The notes beneath the pieces were generated by a model, which saw nothing but the letters and a program-made list of their open reading frames with translations, ran no database searches and had not been told where the DNA came from. Positions 36,696 through 46,265 of a stretch of DNA of 64,000 bases are shown here, piece after piece. The position numbers and the translations under genes are program-made. The DNA is from Aureitalea sp. L0-47 (lineage in GTDB: Bacteria; Bacteroidota; Bacteroidia; Flavobacteriales; Flavobacteriaceae), in assembly GCF_026126405.1 (NCBI RefSeq), contig NZ_JAFMTQ010000004.1, forward strand, positions 1-64,000. The letters run 5' to 3'. How positions within the stretch are numbered: the first letter of the stretch is position 1; the number at the start of each line of letters is the position of its first letter.

Positions 36696-38854
36696 TATAC
36701 TTTTTCCAGCTCATCCATCGATACATCTGCCGTGAACATTCCATAGTTGACAATCGCGTTATTCTTCTCTATGGAATCGATGGTGCCAACTGCCCTGCCA
36801 TCGATCATACGCACGCGATCTCCAATCTTTAACGCCACCTTTGGTTTTGGCGGCGGTGCTTTCTTTGCTTCTTCTTTTTCCTTTTTCTTCTTTTGACGGA
36901 TTACCTTTACTTTCTTTTCAACTTCCTCCTCCAACTTTTTCTTTTTGGCCTTGACAACCCGTTTCTTTTTAGGATGTATCTTCTTACGCTTGCTGTTTTC
37001 GATCATCACAAGCTTTACCAGCTCATCTATGAGTTCCCTTTTCTTTTTGTTGTTGAAGTAGCGCTCTGCCAGGGTATTCACCTTTTTACCGAGGGTGAGC
37101 ATCTTCACATTACTGTCGAACAATTCCTGGTAGCTCTCAAGTTTCTGCTGCAGTTTATCGTTGATCTCCTGCAGCTGCTGAGTTTCTTCCCGTGCTTTCT
37201 TTTCGGTGGTTTCCAGGGAAGCAGCGGTTTTTCTAACCTTCGAACGCTCTTTCTGAAGATTCGCAATGGTCCTGTCGAAACGAATCTTACCACGCTCGAT
37301 CTTCTTCTTTGCCCTGTTTATCAAGCTATAAGGAATCCCGTTTTTCTGTGCCACTTCAAAAGTAAAACTACTTCCTGCCTCTCCAAGGTGCAACTTAAAC
37401 ATAGGCTCCAGGCTTCTGCTATCGAACTGCATATTTGCGTTCACTGCATAGGGAAGTTCGTTTGCGAGCAGCTTCAGGTTGGTATAGTGGGTGGTAATTA
37501 TTCCGAAGGCCTCACGCTCGTAAAAAACTTCCAGGAAGGTTTCAGCCAGCGCGCCACCTAGTTCAGGATCACTTCCCGTACCAAACTCATCAATAAGAAA
37601 AAGAGTATCCTTTTTGCATTTTTTCAGGAACTGATTCATCTTTTTGAGTCGGTAGCTATAGGTACTCAGATGATTCTCTATCGATTGATTGTCACCAATA
37701 TCCGTTAGTATTCTTCCAAAAGTACAGCACTCACTCATTGGATCGATAGGGACCAACATTCCGGACTGAAGCATCAGCTGTACAAGCCCAACTGTTTTTA
37801 AGGTGATACTTTTTCCGCCTGCATTCGGACCACTAATTACAATGATTCGCTTTTCAGGATCAAGATGAATGGTTTGAGGATAGGTTTTGGCCTTTATTTT
37901 TTTGTTCGAAACTAACAGCAACGGGTGGAAGGCGTCTATTAAATGGAGTTGACGTTCTTTTGTTAGCACCGGAAGATTTCCTCCGATCTCAGCTGCATAC
38001 CTCGCCTTGGCATAAAGGGCGTCTATGTAAGATAGGTAATCCTGGTAACTGCCCAAAGTTTCCCGAAACGGACGAATAAATTCTGTTAGTTCCTTTAGTA
38101 TCTTCTTGATCTCTTCAAGTTCCTCATACAAAAGATTACTCAGTTCATTGGCAAACTCAAGTGTATCCTGGGGCTCAATGTACACTATGCTCCCGGTTCG
38201 TGATTGCCCCATTACCGTGCCGCGTACTTTTTTCCTATGCATGGCCTTAACGGCAAGCACCCGCCTGTTATCTACTATCGTCTCACGTATCTCATCCAGT
38301 AATTCCGACTTAGCATAACGGGTCAAAGCTCTTTTGAATGAAGAATTGATCTGTCCTTTGACCACGGTGAGTCGTTTTCGGATTGCGTTCAGTTCCTGGG
38401 ATGCGGTATTCTTTACTTCGCCATATCGATCTATCACCGCATTGATCTGATCAGAAATATCCTTGTTGTAGCTTACTTCCGAAGAGAATTCATCAAGACC
38501 TGAATAAAATTCCTTGTATTTTCTGAAAAAAGCCAGTAGGTCCCTCGTGGTATTACACAAGGAATTCAAACGCCTGAAGGATCCTATCTCCAATAAACTG
38601 TTTTCAATATTGAGAAGATGAAGTTCCCTGGAGATATCGTCGAAACCGTGATTTGGAATTCGATTATCACTATCAAACGAAGCACTGAACTCCTTAACCC
38701 TGTGCAATTCCGGAGCGATCTCTTCGCTGTCTTTAAAAGGCTCTATTGCCATGACAGCCGCCTTCCCGGGTTCCGTAATGCAGAAGTCGGATACTTGTTG
38801 TAATACGGTGGGGAATTCTAAATCCTGTAATGTTTTTTTATCGATGCGAACCAT
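36695..38854 (-). CDS. mutS2: MutS2-like protein lacking the Smr domain
   Basis: About 719 residues from the preferred start. The core carries the MutS ATPase: Walker A ISGPNAGGKSITLKT, signature region and LFLIDEFGTGSDPELGGAL. The C-terminal part is a coiled coil, then a lysine-rich linker and a small KOW-like beta domain (IGDRVRMIDGRAVGTIDS). The usual Smr nuclease with its LDLHG motif is absent. MutS2 acts in recombination control or ribosome rescue. A TATTTTTG box at 38890-38897 favours the ATG at 38854 over the more upstream 38902. Confidence 0.85.
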   Translation of the reverse strand: MVRIDKKTLQDLEFPTVLQQVSDFCITEPGKAAVMAIEPFKDSEEIAPELHRVKEFSASFDSDNRIPNHGFDDISRELHLLNIENSLLEIGSFRRLNSLCNTTRDLLAFFRKYKEFYSGLDEFSSEVSYNKDISDQINAVIDRYGEVKNTASQELNAIRKRLTVVKGQINSSFKRALTRYAKSELLDEIRETIVDNRRVLAVKAMHRKKVRGTVMGQSRTGSIVYIEPQDTLEFANELSNLLYEELEEIKKILKELTEFIRPFRETLGSYQDYLSYIDALYAKARYAAEIGGNLPVLTKERQLHLIDAFHPLLLVSNKKIKAKTYPQTIHLDPEKRIIVISGPNAGGKSITLKTVGLVQLMLQSGMLVPIDPMSECCTFGRILTDIGDNQSIENHLSTYSYRLKKMNQFLKKCKKDTLFLIDEFGTGSDPELGGALAETFLEVFYEREAFGIITTHYTNLKLLANELPYAVNANMQFDSRSLEPMFKLHLGEAGSSFTFEVAQKNGIPYSLINRAKKKIERGKIRFDRTIANLQKERSKVRKTAASLETTEKKAREETQQLQEINDKLQQKLESYQELFDSNVKMLTLGKKVNTLAERYFNNKKKRELIDELVKLVMIENSKRKKIHPKKKRVVKAKKKKLEEEVEKKVKVIRQKKKKEKEEAKKAPPPKPKVALKIGDRVRMIDGRAVGTIDSIEKNNAIVNYGMFTADVSMDELEKV

Positions 38855-38903
38855 TCGGTAATAATGCTGTAATTTTAGCTCAGGGTTCACAAAAATACGC
38901 ATA

Positions 38904-39575
38904 ATGGACGTAAATATTGAAGAAAGCTGGAAGCATCAACTCTCCGACGAATTCAGTAAGGAATACTTTCAAAAACTGAGTGCGTTTGTAAAGGAAGAAT
39001 ATAGGAATGGACGTTGTTATCCACCTGGCGGACGAATCTTTGCGGCATTCGATCACACACCATTCGACAAAGTGAGAGTGGTGATCCTTGGGCAGGATCC
39101 CTATCACGGACCGGGACAGGCAAACGGATTGTGCTTTTCCGTTCAGGAAGGAATTGCTAAACCTCCGTCACTTCAGAACATATTCCGTGAACTTTGTGAT
39201 GATCTGCAGTTATCTGAACCGGCAAACGGCGACCTGGAACCCTGGGCAGATCGGGGAGTGCTATTGCTGAACGCTACCCTAACGGTTCGAGCCCACCAGG
39301 CGGGAAGTCATCAGAATAAGGGTTGGGAACAATTTACGGATAGTGTGATACAAATCTTATCGGAGAAACAGGAACATCTGGTATTCCTTCTCTGGGGAGG
39401 GTATGCAAAGAAAAAAGGAGCCCGTATTGATCGGTCGAAACACCTGGTACTTACCAGTGGCCATCCCTCGCCATTAAGTGCAAACCGAGGCTTGTGGTTT
39501 GGAAATAAGCATTTCAGTAAAACAAATGATTACCTTAAGGAAATAGGAAATGAGCCAATAAATTGGCAGTTATAA
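38904..39575 (+). CDS. ung: Uracil-DNA glycosylase
   Basis: The 223-residue family 1 enzyme removes uracil from DNA. The catalytic GQDPYHGPGQANGLCFS is near residue 62, with the NATLTVR region and HPSPLSANRG near 190. Length is normal. It is divergent from mutS2, 49 bp between starts. Confidence 0.96.
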   Translation: MDVNIEESWKHQLSDEFSKEYFQKLSAFVKEEYRNGRCYPPGGRIFAAFDHTPFDKVRVVILGQDPYHGPGQANGLCFSVQEGIAKPPSLQNIFRELCDDLQLSEPANGDLEPWADRGVLLLNATLTVRAHQAGSHQNKGWEQFTDSVIQILSEKQEHLVFLLWGGYAKKKGARIDRSKHLVLTSGHPSPLSANRGLWFGNKHFSKTNDYLKEIGNEPINWQL

Positions 39576-39594
39576 AGGTGAGAGGAGGTTGTTT

Positions 39595-39702
39595 CTATTC
39601 TTCTTCCGGGGTTTCCGGATCAGTAACATCGTTGCAGCTAAACTGCAGTAACAAGAAGTTTGTCACTAGTAAGGCCCCCAATATGATTAAAAAAGTTGTC
39701 AT
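39595..39702 (-). CDS. Small membrane protein, 35 residues
   Basis: On the minus strand, ATG at 39702 opens a 35-codon frame ending TAG at 39595. It has one hydrophobic helix (FLIILGALLVTNFLLLQF), then SCND and an acidic tail ending PETPEEE. The alternation of a clean helix and acidic tail, and the lack of any other gene here, support it. No function can be assigned. Confidence 0.55.
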   Translation of the reverse strand: MTTFLIILGALLVTNFLLLQFSCNDVTDPETPEEE

Positions 39703-39793
39703 AACTTACTATTTACTCTAGTAAGATACCTGGGTTATAAAAGGGTTGCGTTACTTGATTAAAAAAATAAGCTAGTAGTTAATTCTGATCGTA

Positions 39794-40648
39794 CTAAAAA
39801 GTGAACAATATCTTCTCGGGAGGGACAATTGAGTCGATCAATTCCAGGTGCAACAAGGTTTCCTGGATACGCTGGACTTGAGACGCATTGAGGTTTTCCT
39901 GACTCCACTCTGTGATGGACAGCCACTCTCTTACATCTTCCAATTCCTGGTTATAACGATTTGCGATCATCCTGTCAATACTGGGAATATTTTTAAAATC
40001 TGCAGTAGTTTCATTGATAATGTCGAGAATTGTTTTTACCGAATCCAGGTCGTTCTCAAGGACATCATTCCGAACGGCGATCACAAAACAAGGCCAGGGG
40101 GTAGGACATTCACCTACACGACGAAAGGGACCATGATCCACATAGGGCTTGGTAGTGAACTTTTCCCACATGAAATAGTCGCCATTGCCTTCCGGCAGTC
40201 CTTTTAACGCCCCTTCCAGGTTAGCGATCACTTCGAAATCGAGGTCCTTTTCAGCATCCCAGCCCAGGTTTTCAGCGTTCACATAAGCCATGAGATGTGA
40301 GCCAGAACCAAACCTGCTAATAGCGGCTGTTTTACCTTTCAATTCTTCCACCGTTTGAAATTCTGAGTTCTTCGCCACATGTATACCCCAAACCAAAGGC
40401 GACTGAACGAATATCTGAACCACAGAGCAATCATTTCCATTACAGATATCGCGAATGATGCCTTCGGTAAGGATCACAGCCATGTCTATTTCCTTTTCTC
40501 TTAGTGCTTTGGCCATTGCACCCGTTCCGCCGTAATAGTCTTTCCAGCGAAGGTTTATACCTTTTTTGGTGTAGGATTTATCGCGAAGTGTCAGGTACCA
40601 GGGTAGGTTAAAATGTTCGGGGACACCCCCAATATGGAAATTCTTCAT
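39794..40648 (-). CDS. Cytosolic periplasmic-binding-fold protein (THI5/NMT1-like)
   Basis: The 284-residue protein resembles type 2 solute-binding proteins (GGVPEHFNLPWYLTLRD; GGTGAMAKALREKEIDMAVILTEG in order) but has no signal peptide. A cytosolic enzyme or sensor with this fold is therefore likely. The gene overlaps the nucleoside phosphorylase gene by 4 nt, so a link to nucleoside or cofactor metabolism is possible. The substrate is unknown. Confidence 0.72.
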   Translation of the reverse strand: MKNFHIGGVPEHFNLPWYLTLRDKSYTKKGINLRWKDYYGGTGAMAKALREKEIDMAVILTEGIIRDICNGNDCSVVQIFVQSPLVWGIHVAKNSEFQTVEELKGKTAAISRFGSGSHLMAYVNAENLGWDAEKDLDFEVIANLEGALKGLPEGNGDYFMWEKFTTKPYVDHGPFRRVGECPTPWPCFVIAVRNDVLENDLDSVKTILDIINETTADFKNIPSIDRMIANRYNQELEDVREWLSITEWSQENLNASQVQRIQETLLHLELIDSIVPPEKILFTF

Positions 40649-41517
40649 TGCACCAGTATATCTAAGGTTTTTGTAATCAGTCTTTCAATCGCCTTGTGTG
40701 GGTTTACACTAAAAGTACCATTTGCCCGGTTTGCCAGGATGATATTGAGCGATAGCGCTTTATGCCCCAACATTTTAGACATACCGTAGATGGCGGCAGT
40801 CTCCATTTCCAGGTTTGTGATCTTCTGCCCACGGTGTTCGAAGGAAGCGATCTTAGCATTCATATCGGCATCGTGCAGGGGAAGTCGTATCACTCTACCC
40901 TGTGGCCCATAGAATCCCACATTGGTGGTTGTGATTCCTGGCCGGATATCTTCAGAAGAAAACCTGGCCAAGAGCCCTTCATCCGCATGAACCACATAGG
41001 GTTTCGAATTATCGGGATTCCATTTCGTATGTGAGATAAAGGCATTGGCAAAATCGTGATCGAGGAACTCCATATCACCTCCGTAGAAATGCAACAAATT
41101 ATCGAACCCTATCCCAATAGTACCGGACACTATGCTATCGACTTCCACATCCGGCTGAAGACCTCCGGATGTTCCTACACGGATAATTTCAAGTGATCTC
41201 AAATCCCTTTTAACAGATCTATTCTTGAGATCGATGTTCACAAGGGCATCCAGCTCGTTACAGACAATATCAATGTTGTCCGGGCCTATTCCCGTGGAAA
41301 GCACAGTGAGTCGTTTTCCTTTGTAAGTACCCGTATGCGAACGGAATTCGCGGTGCTGTTTTATAACTTCCATTGTGTCGAAACGCGCGGATATCAAATT
41401 TACCCTGTCCGGATCACCAACAGTTATCACCGTATCGGCCAGGTCTTCGGGTAAAAGATGTAAATGATAAATACTTCCGTCGGGGTTAAGTATTAATTCA
41501 GATTCAGCTATTCTCAT
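40645..41517 (-). CDS. Nucleoside phosphorylase (uridine phosphorylase-like)
   Basis: This 290-residue PNP/UDP-family protein has a phosphate-binding loop VGDPDRV, IRVGTSGGLQPDVEV and late NLEMETAAIYG, the segment holding the ribose-binding Met-Glu. It cleaves a nucleoside with phosphate, and the base is not certain. It overlaps both neighbours by 4 nt. Confidence 0.85.
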   Translation of the reverse strand: MRIAESELILNPDGSIYHLHLLPEDLADTVITVGDPDRVNLISARFDTMEVIKQHREFRSHTGTYKGKRLTVLSTGIGPDNIDIVCNELDALVNIDLKNRSVKRDLRSLEIIRVGTSGGLQPDVEVDSIVSGTIGIGFDNLLHFYGGDMEFLDHDFANAFISHTKWNPDNSKPYVVHADEGLLARFSSEDIRPGITTTNVGFYGPQGRVIRLPLHDADMNAKIASFEHRGQKITNLEMETAAIYGMSKMLGHKALSLNIILANRANGTFSVNPHKAIERLITKTLDILVQ

Positions 41518-41840
41518 CCGCCAACCCTTTTCACTTTGAATCCTTTGTCTTTAAGGAATTCCATTATCCGGTCCCTGTAATCACCCTGAATGATGATCTG
41601 TTCGTTCTTAAAGCTACCCCCAACGCTTAACAACCGCTTTAGTTCCTTTGCCAATTGTTTAAAATCTGAGGGAGCACCAGTGTATCCTTCAATAATGGTG
41701 ATAGGCTTTCCTTTGCGCTTTTCGTATTTGCAGATCAGCGGATCGTCCTGCAGCCACACGGTAGGTTTTTCTTTTTTTTCGGGTATGTCCGAAGGAACGT
41801 GGTCCGGGAATAAGTTCTTAAGCTGGTCCTCTAAATCCAT
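41514..41840 (-). CDS. SUI1/eIF1-like translation factor (YciH type)
   Basis: The 108-residue protein has the SUI1 fold: KRKGKPITIIEGYTG, LAKELKRLLSVGGS and IIQGDYRDRI. Bacterial YciH-type proteins resemble eIF1 and bind the 30S subunit. It overlaps the IPNS-like gene by 1 nt and the nucleoside phosphorylase gene by 4 nt. Confidence 0.9.
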   Translation of the reverse strand: MDLEDQLKNLFPDHVPSDIPEKKEKPTVWLQDDPLICKYEKRKGKPITIIEGYTGAPSDFKQLAKELKRLLSVGGSFKNEQIIIQGDYRDRIMEFLKDKGFKVKRVGG

Positions 41841-42790
41841 TATTTTTTAATTAGTCCGATCTCAACAAGACGCTGGTGTAAAAACTCGCCAGCGGTAATA
41901 TCTTCATAGGCTTTCGGTTGATCTGCATCGATACATTCCTCCAGGCAATTTAACTTCATATCACTTCGCGGATGCATGAAAAAAGGTATGGAGTATCGAG
42001 GGGTGTCCCACTGATCTCGTGGCGGATTGGCAACGCGGTGAATGGTTGAGCGCAGTTTGTTGTTCGTAAGTCGTTCCAGCATATCTCCAACATTGATCAC
42101 AAGTTCGTCCTCTTCCGGAATGGCATCGATCCATTTTCCATCCTTTCTAAGTACCTGGAGACCTCCGGTGGAAGCACCCATCAGTAGCGTAATAAGATTG
42201 ATATCACCATGTGCTCCAGCTCTTACAGCACCTTTGGGTTCCTCGGTGATAGGAGGGTAGTGGATAGGACGTAATATGCTGTTGCCATTGGATGCCCAGT
42301 GATCGAAGTAATGCTCGTCCAAACCTATGTATAAGGCCAGGGCTCTAAGCACGTAAATACCCGTCTTTTCCAGCATGCGATAGGCTTCCATTCCTACATT
42401 GTTGAAATTCGGAAGTTCCCGTACCTGGACATTTTCGGGATAAGCTTCGGGTAGATTGGCATCCTCGTCAGGTTCTTGTCCGAAATGCCAAAACTCCTTC
42501 AAATCGCCTTCTTTCTTACCTTTAGCGTGTTCTTTTCCGAAGGAAACATAGCCACGCTGCCCCCCTAATCCAGGGATTTCATACTCAAGTTTGGTTTCAA
42601 CAGGTAGAGCGAAAAAGGCTTTTACCTCCTTGTACAGTTCATCCACAAGGGCATCACTTAGGAAGTGATTCTTAAGTGATACAAAACCTATTTCTTCATA
42701 GGCTCGCCCAATTTCATCAACAAACTTCTGCTTTCGTTGGGGATCATCCGAGAGGAAATCGGCAAGATCGACGCTGGGTATATTGTTCAT
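41840..42790 (-). CDS. Isopenicillin N synthase-family 2OG/Fe(II)-type oxygenase
   Basis: About 316 residues. The double-stranded beta-helix carries the iron facial triad: HGD in AGAHGDINLITLL and the distal His in STIHRVANP. RYSIPFF, the 2-oxoglutarate-binding RxS, is also present. It probably hydroxylates or oxidises a small molecule, but no substrate can be named. A TATCTTTG box at 42811-42818 puts transcription start inside the longer frame from 42847, so the ATG at 42790 is preferred. Confidence 0.82.
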   Translation of the reverse strand: MNNIPSVDLADFLSDDPQRKQKFVDEIGRAYEEIGFVSLKNHFLSDALVDELYKEVKAFFALPVETKLEYEIPGLGGQRGYVSFGKEHAKGKKEGDLKEFWHFGQEPDEDANLPEAYPENVQVRELPNFNNVGMEAYRMLEKTGIYVLRALALYIGLDEHYFDHWASNGNSILRPIHYPPITEEPKGAVRAGAHGDINLITLLMGASTGGLQVLRKDGKWIDAIPEEDELVINVGDMLERLTNNKLRSTIHRVANPPRDQWDTPRYSIPFFMHPRSDMKLNCLEECIDADQPKAYEDITAGEFLHQRLVEIGLIKK

Positions 42791-42810
42791 TACGTTGTTT
42801 TTTCTGAAAA

Positions 42811-42818
42811 CAAAGATA
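42811..42818 (-). promoter_or_regulatory. Minus-7 element of the IPNS/SUI1/phosphorylase operon
   Basis: The minus strand reads TATCTTTG, 20 nt before the preferred ATG at 42790. No -33 TTG is found at ideal spacing. Confidence 0.45.
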
Positions 42819-42860
42819 CCAAATAAAGGGGCCATTTCCGAAGACAAAAAAAGTACTATT

Positions 42861-42894
42861 TTGGCACTTCAGATATAGTTTTTTCCTACTTTTG
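42861..42894 (+). promoter_or_regulatory. Promoter of the E1 dehydrogenase gene
   Basis: TTG (42861-42863), a 23-nt spacer and TACTTTTG (42887-42894) lie 18 nt before the ATG at 42913. Confidence 0.6.
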
Positions 42895-42912
42895 AAGTTC
42901 ATTTAATAGTAA

Positions 42913-44919
42913 ATGTCGCATACTACTGTTTCTTCTGTTTCCTTCGATTACGATCCCGGTGATCTGGACAATTCGGTATTACTTTCATTATATAAGAAAA
43001 TGATGAAGCCCCGGCTTATCGAAGAGAAAATGCTAATTCTCCTTCGCCAGGGAAAGATCTCCAAATGGTTCGCGGGGATCGGACAGGAAGCCATTTCCGT
43101 GGGACTTACCGCCGTAATGGATAAAGACGAATACATTCTTCCTATGCACCGCAACCTGGGTGTTTTCACGGGTCGAGATATCCCGCTGCACAGGCTGTTT
43201 GCTCAATGGCAGGGTAAAGCCAGTGGATTTACTAAGGGAAGAGATCGCAGTTTTCACTTCGGAACCCAGGAATTCCATATCGTTGGTATGATCTCGCATT
43301 TGGGACCTCAATTTGGCGTTGCCGACGGAATTGCCCTGGGGAACCTTCTAAAAGAAAACAATAAGATCTGTGCTGTGTTTACCGGTGACGGAGGTACGAG
43401 CGAGGGTGATATCCACGAATCCCTGAATGTGGCCTCTGTTTGGAGTCTTCCGGTGCTTTTCTGTATAGAGAACAATGGCTACGGACTTTCTACACCAACT
43501 TCCGAACAATACAAATGTGAGAACCTGGCCGACAGGGCAGTGGGCTACGGTATGGAGAGTCATATAATCGACGGTAACAATATCATCGAGGTCTACACCA
43601 AACTGAAGTCCATTATCGAAAGCATGCGTGAGAATCCGCGCCCCGTTATGATTGAATTCAAAACGTTTAGGGTACGCGGACATGAAGAAGCCAGTGGTAC
43701 CAAATATGTTCCCCAGGAGTTGATGGATTACTGGGATGCCCGGGACCCGATTACAAATTATGCGGAATTTCTGCGGAACAGGGGTATTCTTACTGAAGAA
43801 CAGGAAGTGGCGATCAAGGAAGAAATTGTCCAGGAGATCAACGAAAATCTGGACATTGCTTTTGCCGAGTCACCGATGATCTCTTCTGAAAGTGAAGAAT
43901 TAAGTGATGTATTTAAAGAATTTACATATCAAGAAGTTACGTCTTCAAGAAATACTGAAGAAGTCCGACTGGTTGACGCTATTTCGGAAGGATTACGACA
44001 ATCCATGGAACGTCACGACAACCTAGTCATTCTTGGACAGGATATAGCAGAGTACGGTGGTGTATTCAAGATCACCGAAGGCTTTGTGGATCAATTTGGA
44101 AAAGAACGAGTTAGAAATACCCCCATCTGCGAATCGGCCATAGTCTCGGCATGCATGGGACTGTCTATAACCGGTTATAAGTCGGTGATGGAAATGCAAT
44201 TTGCCGATTTTGTTACTTCGGGCTTTAACCCCATCGTAAACTATCTCGCAAAGACACAGTATCGCTGGAATCAGAATGCCGATGTAGTTGTGCGAATGCC
44301 CTGCGGAGCAGGTGTTGGCGCCGGACCGTTCCATAGCCAGACGAACGAAGCATGGTTTACCCATACACCAGGTTTAAAAGTGGTTTACCCTGCCTTCCCA
44401 TACGATGCCAAGGGTTTACTGGCAACAGCTATTGAAGACCCGAACCCAGTTCTATTCTTCGAACACAAGGCATTATACAGAAGTGTTCGGCAGGAAGTTC
44501 CCACGGACTATTACACGCTTCCATTTGGTAAAGCAGCGCTGCTTCAGGAAGGTGAGGACGTTAGTATTATAACCTACGGTGCAGGCGTTCACTGGGCAAT
44601 GAACACCCTTGACGGCATGGAAGACCTTTCGGCAGATCTGCTGGATCTTCGAACTTTGGCACCTCTCGACACCGAAGCCATCTATGAATCGGTGCGCAAA
44701 ACAGGGAAGGTGATCATACTTCAGGAAGATTCTCAGTTCGGAGGGATCGCTTCAGACATTTCAGCAATGATAGCGGAGAATTGTTTCGAATATCTCGATG
44801 CACCTATTAAGCGTGTCTCAAGCCTCCAGACACCTATACCTTTTGCAGCGAACCTTGAAAATCAGTATCTCGCCAAAAGTCGGTTCAAGGAGGTTCTATC
44901 CGAATTAATGTCCTACTAA
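42913..44919 (+). CDS. Fused alpha-beta E1 component of a 2-oxoacid dehydrogenase
   Basis: The 668-residue thiamine-diphosphate enzyme has the E1-alpha part at about 1-330 (TPP motif GDGGTSEGDIHESLN...ENNGYG) and E1-beta from about 345 (GQDIAEYGGVFK, FFEHKALYRS). It resembles the branched-chain or lipoamide-type E1 of Bacteroidetes, where the two chains are often fused. E2 and E3 are not nearby. It decarboxylates a 2-oxoacid and transfers the acyl group to lipoyl-E2. Confidence 0.9.
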   Translation: MSHTTVSSVSFDYDPGDLDNSVLLSLYKKMMKPRLIEEKMLILLRQGKISKWFAGIGQEAISVGLTAVMDKDEYILPMHRNLGVFTGRDIPLHRLFAQWQGKASGFTKGRDRSFHFGTQEFHIVGMISHLGPQFGVADGIALGNLLKENNKICAVFTGDGGTSEGDIHESLNVASVWSLPVLFCIENNGYGLSTPTSEQYKCENLADRAVGYGMESHIIDGNNIIEVYTKLKSIIESMRENPRPVMIEFKTFRVRGHEEASGTKYVPQELMDYWDARDPITNYAEFLRNRGILTEEQEVAIKEEIVQEINENLDIAFAESPMISSESEELSDVFKEFTYQEVTSSRNTEEVRLVDAISEGLRQSMERHDNLVILGQDIAEYGGVFKITEGFVDQFGKERVRNTPICESAIVSACMGLSITGYKSVMEMQFADFVTSGFNPIVNYLAKTQYRWNQNADVVVRMPCGAGVGAGPFHSQTNEAWFTHTPGLKVVYPAFPYDAKGLLATAIEDPNPVLFFEHKALYRSVRQEVPTDYYTLPFGKAALLQEGEDVSIITYGAGVHWAMNTLDGMEDLSADLLDLRTLAPLDTEAIYESVRKTGKVIILQEDSQFGGIASDISAMIAENCFEYLDAPIKRVSSLQTPIPFAANLENQYLAKSRFKEVLSELMSY

Positions 44920-45056
44920 GCGATGATTATGCTAAGTAGCGTACTTACAAATAATAGATAAATTAGCCCCTTTATAACGCTAATATTTGCTAACTTTATA
45001 GGAATGTAGTTTTTCCAATAAAGCGATTAACCTTACAACAACTTAAAACCGATAAA

Positions 45057-45536
45057 ATGAAAAAAACCATCATGTTAGCTGTCCTGGCCGCCCTGATTTT
45101 CTCTTGCGGAACACCAAAGACAGTTCAAGAATCCAGAAAAGTCATCAAGGGTTATTGGAGCCTGGATGAAATTACTTACAGTGAATCGGGAACATTTAAT
45201 ATCCAGCTGTTAAGCGACACTTCAAAGGAGTGTTTTGAAAACAGTAATTGGCGTTTTATCCCTAATAACAATACGGGTACTTATGAAATAACTAATGGTA
45301 ATTGCCCAACGGGCACAAGGTACTTCATCTTCGATATACAGGAGATGGATCCAACTACCGGACTTTACGATTTCCTTCTGAAACCAACCGACGAGAAGAA
45401 AAAGTCTGCAGACGGCAAAGGTTTCAGGCTGCGATTGGCTAAACTAAACAATAATTCCATGCAATGGGAGCAAACGGTAAGCCTGGAAGGGCAACCTTTT
45501 ACAATTTATATGAACTTTTCAAAATTGGCTGAATAA
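45057..45536 (+). CDS. Lipocalin-like lipoprotein
   Basis: The 159-residue protein has a lipoprotein signal (lipobox IFSC, Cys17). A lipocalin-like small barrel follows, beginning at KGYWSLDEITY with cysteines in TSKECFENSNW and NGNCPTG. It is common in Flavobacteria next to OmpA-type lipoproteins. Its stop overlaps the ATG of the OmpA gene by 1 nt. Confidence 0.78.
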   Translation: MKKTIMLAVLAALIFSCGTPKTVQESRKVIKGYWSLDEITYSESGTFNIQLLSDTSKECFENSNWRFIPNNNTGTYEITNGNCPTGTRYFIFDIQEMDPTTGLYDFLLKPTDEKKKSADGKGFRLRLAKLNNNSMQWEQTVSLEGQPFTIYMNFSKLAE

Positions 45537-46246
45537 TGAAAACATACCTTAAAAATTTTGCAATACTGAGCTTTATAGTGGCATTTGTAGCTAGTCTAGG
45601 AAGCTGTGAAGCCACCCAAAACATGAACAATAAACAGAAAGGCGCCGTCATAGGTGCCGCCGGTGGAGCTATCCTCGGAGCTGTTATCGGGAATAACGCT
45701 GGAAAAGGCGGGAACGGTGAAGCAGGAGCTGTTATTGGTGGTGTAGTTGGTGGCGCAGCCGGGGTTATTATCGGTGACCGCATGGATAAACAGGCCCAGA
45801 AGATCGAAGAAGAGATCCCGGGAGCTGTTGTAGAACGCGTTGACGATGGTATCGTTGTGACTTTTGATGAGAACAGTGGTGTTAATTTTGAAACCAATAA
45901 ATACGACATCACGCCTGAGTCTAAGGCTACATTAGAAAAATTATCCGGCGTTCTGGTTGAATATCCGGATACCAATGTACTTGTGGTGGGACATACTGAT
46001 AGTACCGGATCCGACGAATACAATATGACACTTTCGAAGAATCGGGCGTATGCGGTAACTAATTATTTTACTGCCAATAAAGGCCTGAACCCTGCTCGAT
46101 TTACAACCAACTGGTATGGTGAAACCGCACCAATAGCCGATAACAATACGGTTGAAGGTAGAGCGCAGAACCGCCGCGTAAATGTTGTGATCGTACCGAA
46201 TGAAAAAATGAAAAAAGAGGCTCAAAAAGAAGCCGGGGGTAATTAA
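45536..46246 (+). CDS. OmpA-family lipoprotein with glycine-zipper region
   Basis: The 236-residue protein has a lipobox SLGSC (Cys24), a glycine-zipper segment (about 37-85, GAAGGAILGAVIGNNAG and GGVVGGAAGVIIGD) and a C-terminal OmpA peptidoglycan-binding domain (VVGHTDSTGSDEYN, LSKNRAYAVTNY, GRAQNRRVNVVI). It probably tethers the outer membrane to peptidoglycan. Confidence 0.9.
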   Translation: MKTYLKNFAILSFIVAFVASLGSCEATQNMNNKQKGAVIGAAGGAILGAVIGNNAGKGGNGEAGAVIGGVVGGAAGVIIGDRMDKQAQKIEEEIPGAVVERVDDGIVVTFDENSGVNFETNKYDITPESKATLEKLSGVLVEYPDTNVLVVGHTDSTGSDEYNMTLSKNRAYAVTNYFTANKGLNPARFTTNWYGETAPIADNNTVEGRAQNRRVNVVIVPNEKMKKEAQKEAGGN

Positions 46247-46265
46247 TTGCTCCAAAACAGGATTA

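Noticed and set aside
36893-37561. 222-codon plus-strand frame
   Set aside because: It lies wholly inside mutS2 on the other strand, whose ATPase motifs are clear. It is leucine/phenylalanine-rich because it reads lysine and glutamate codons backward.
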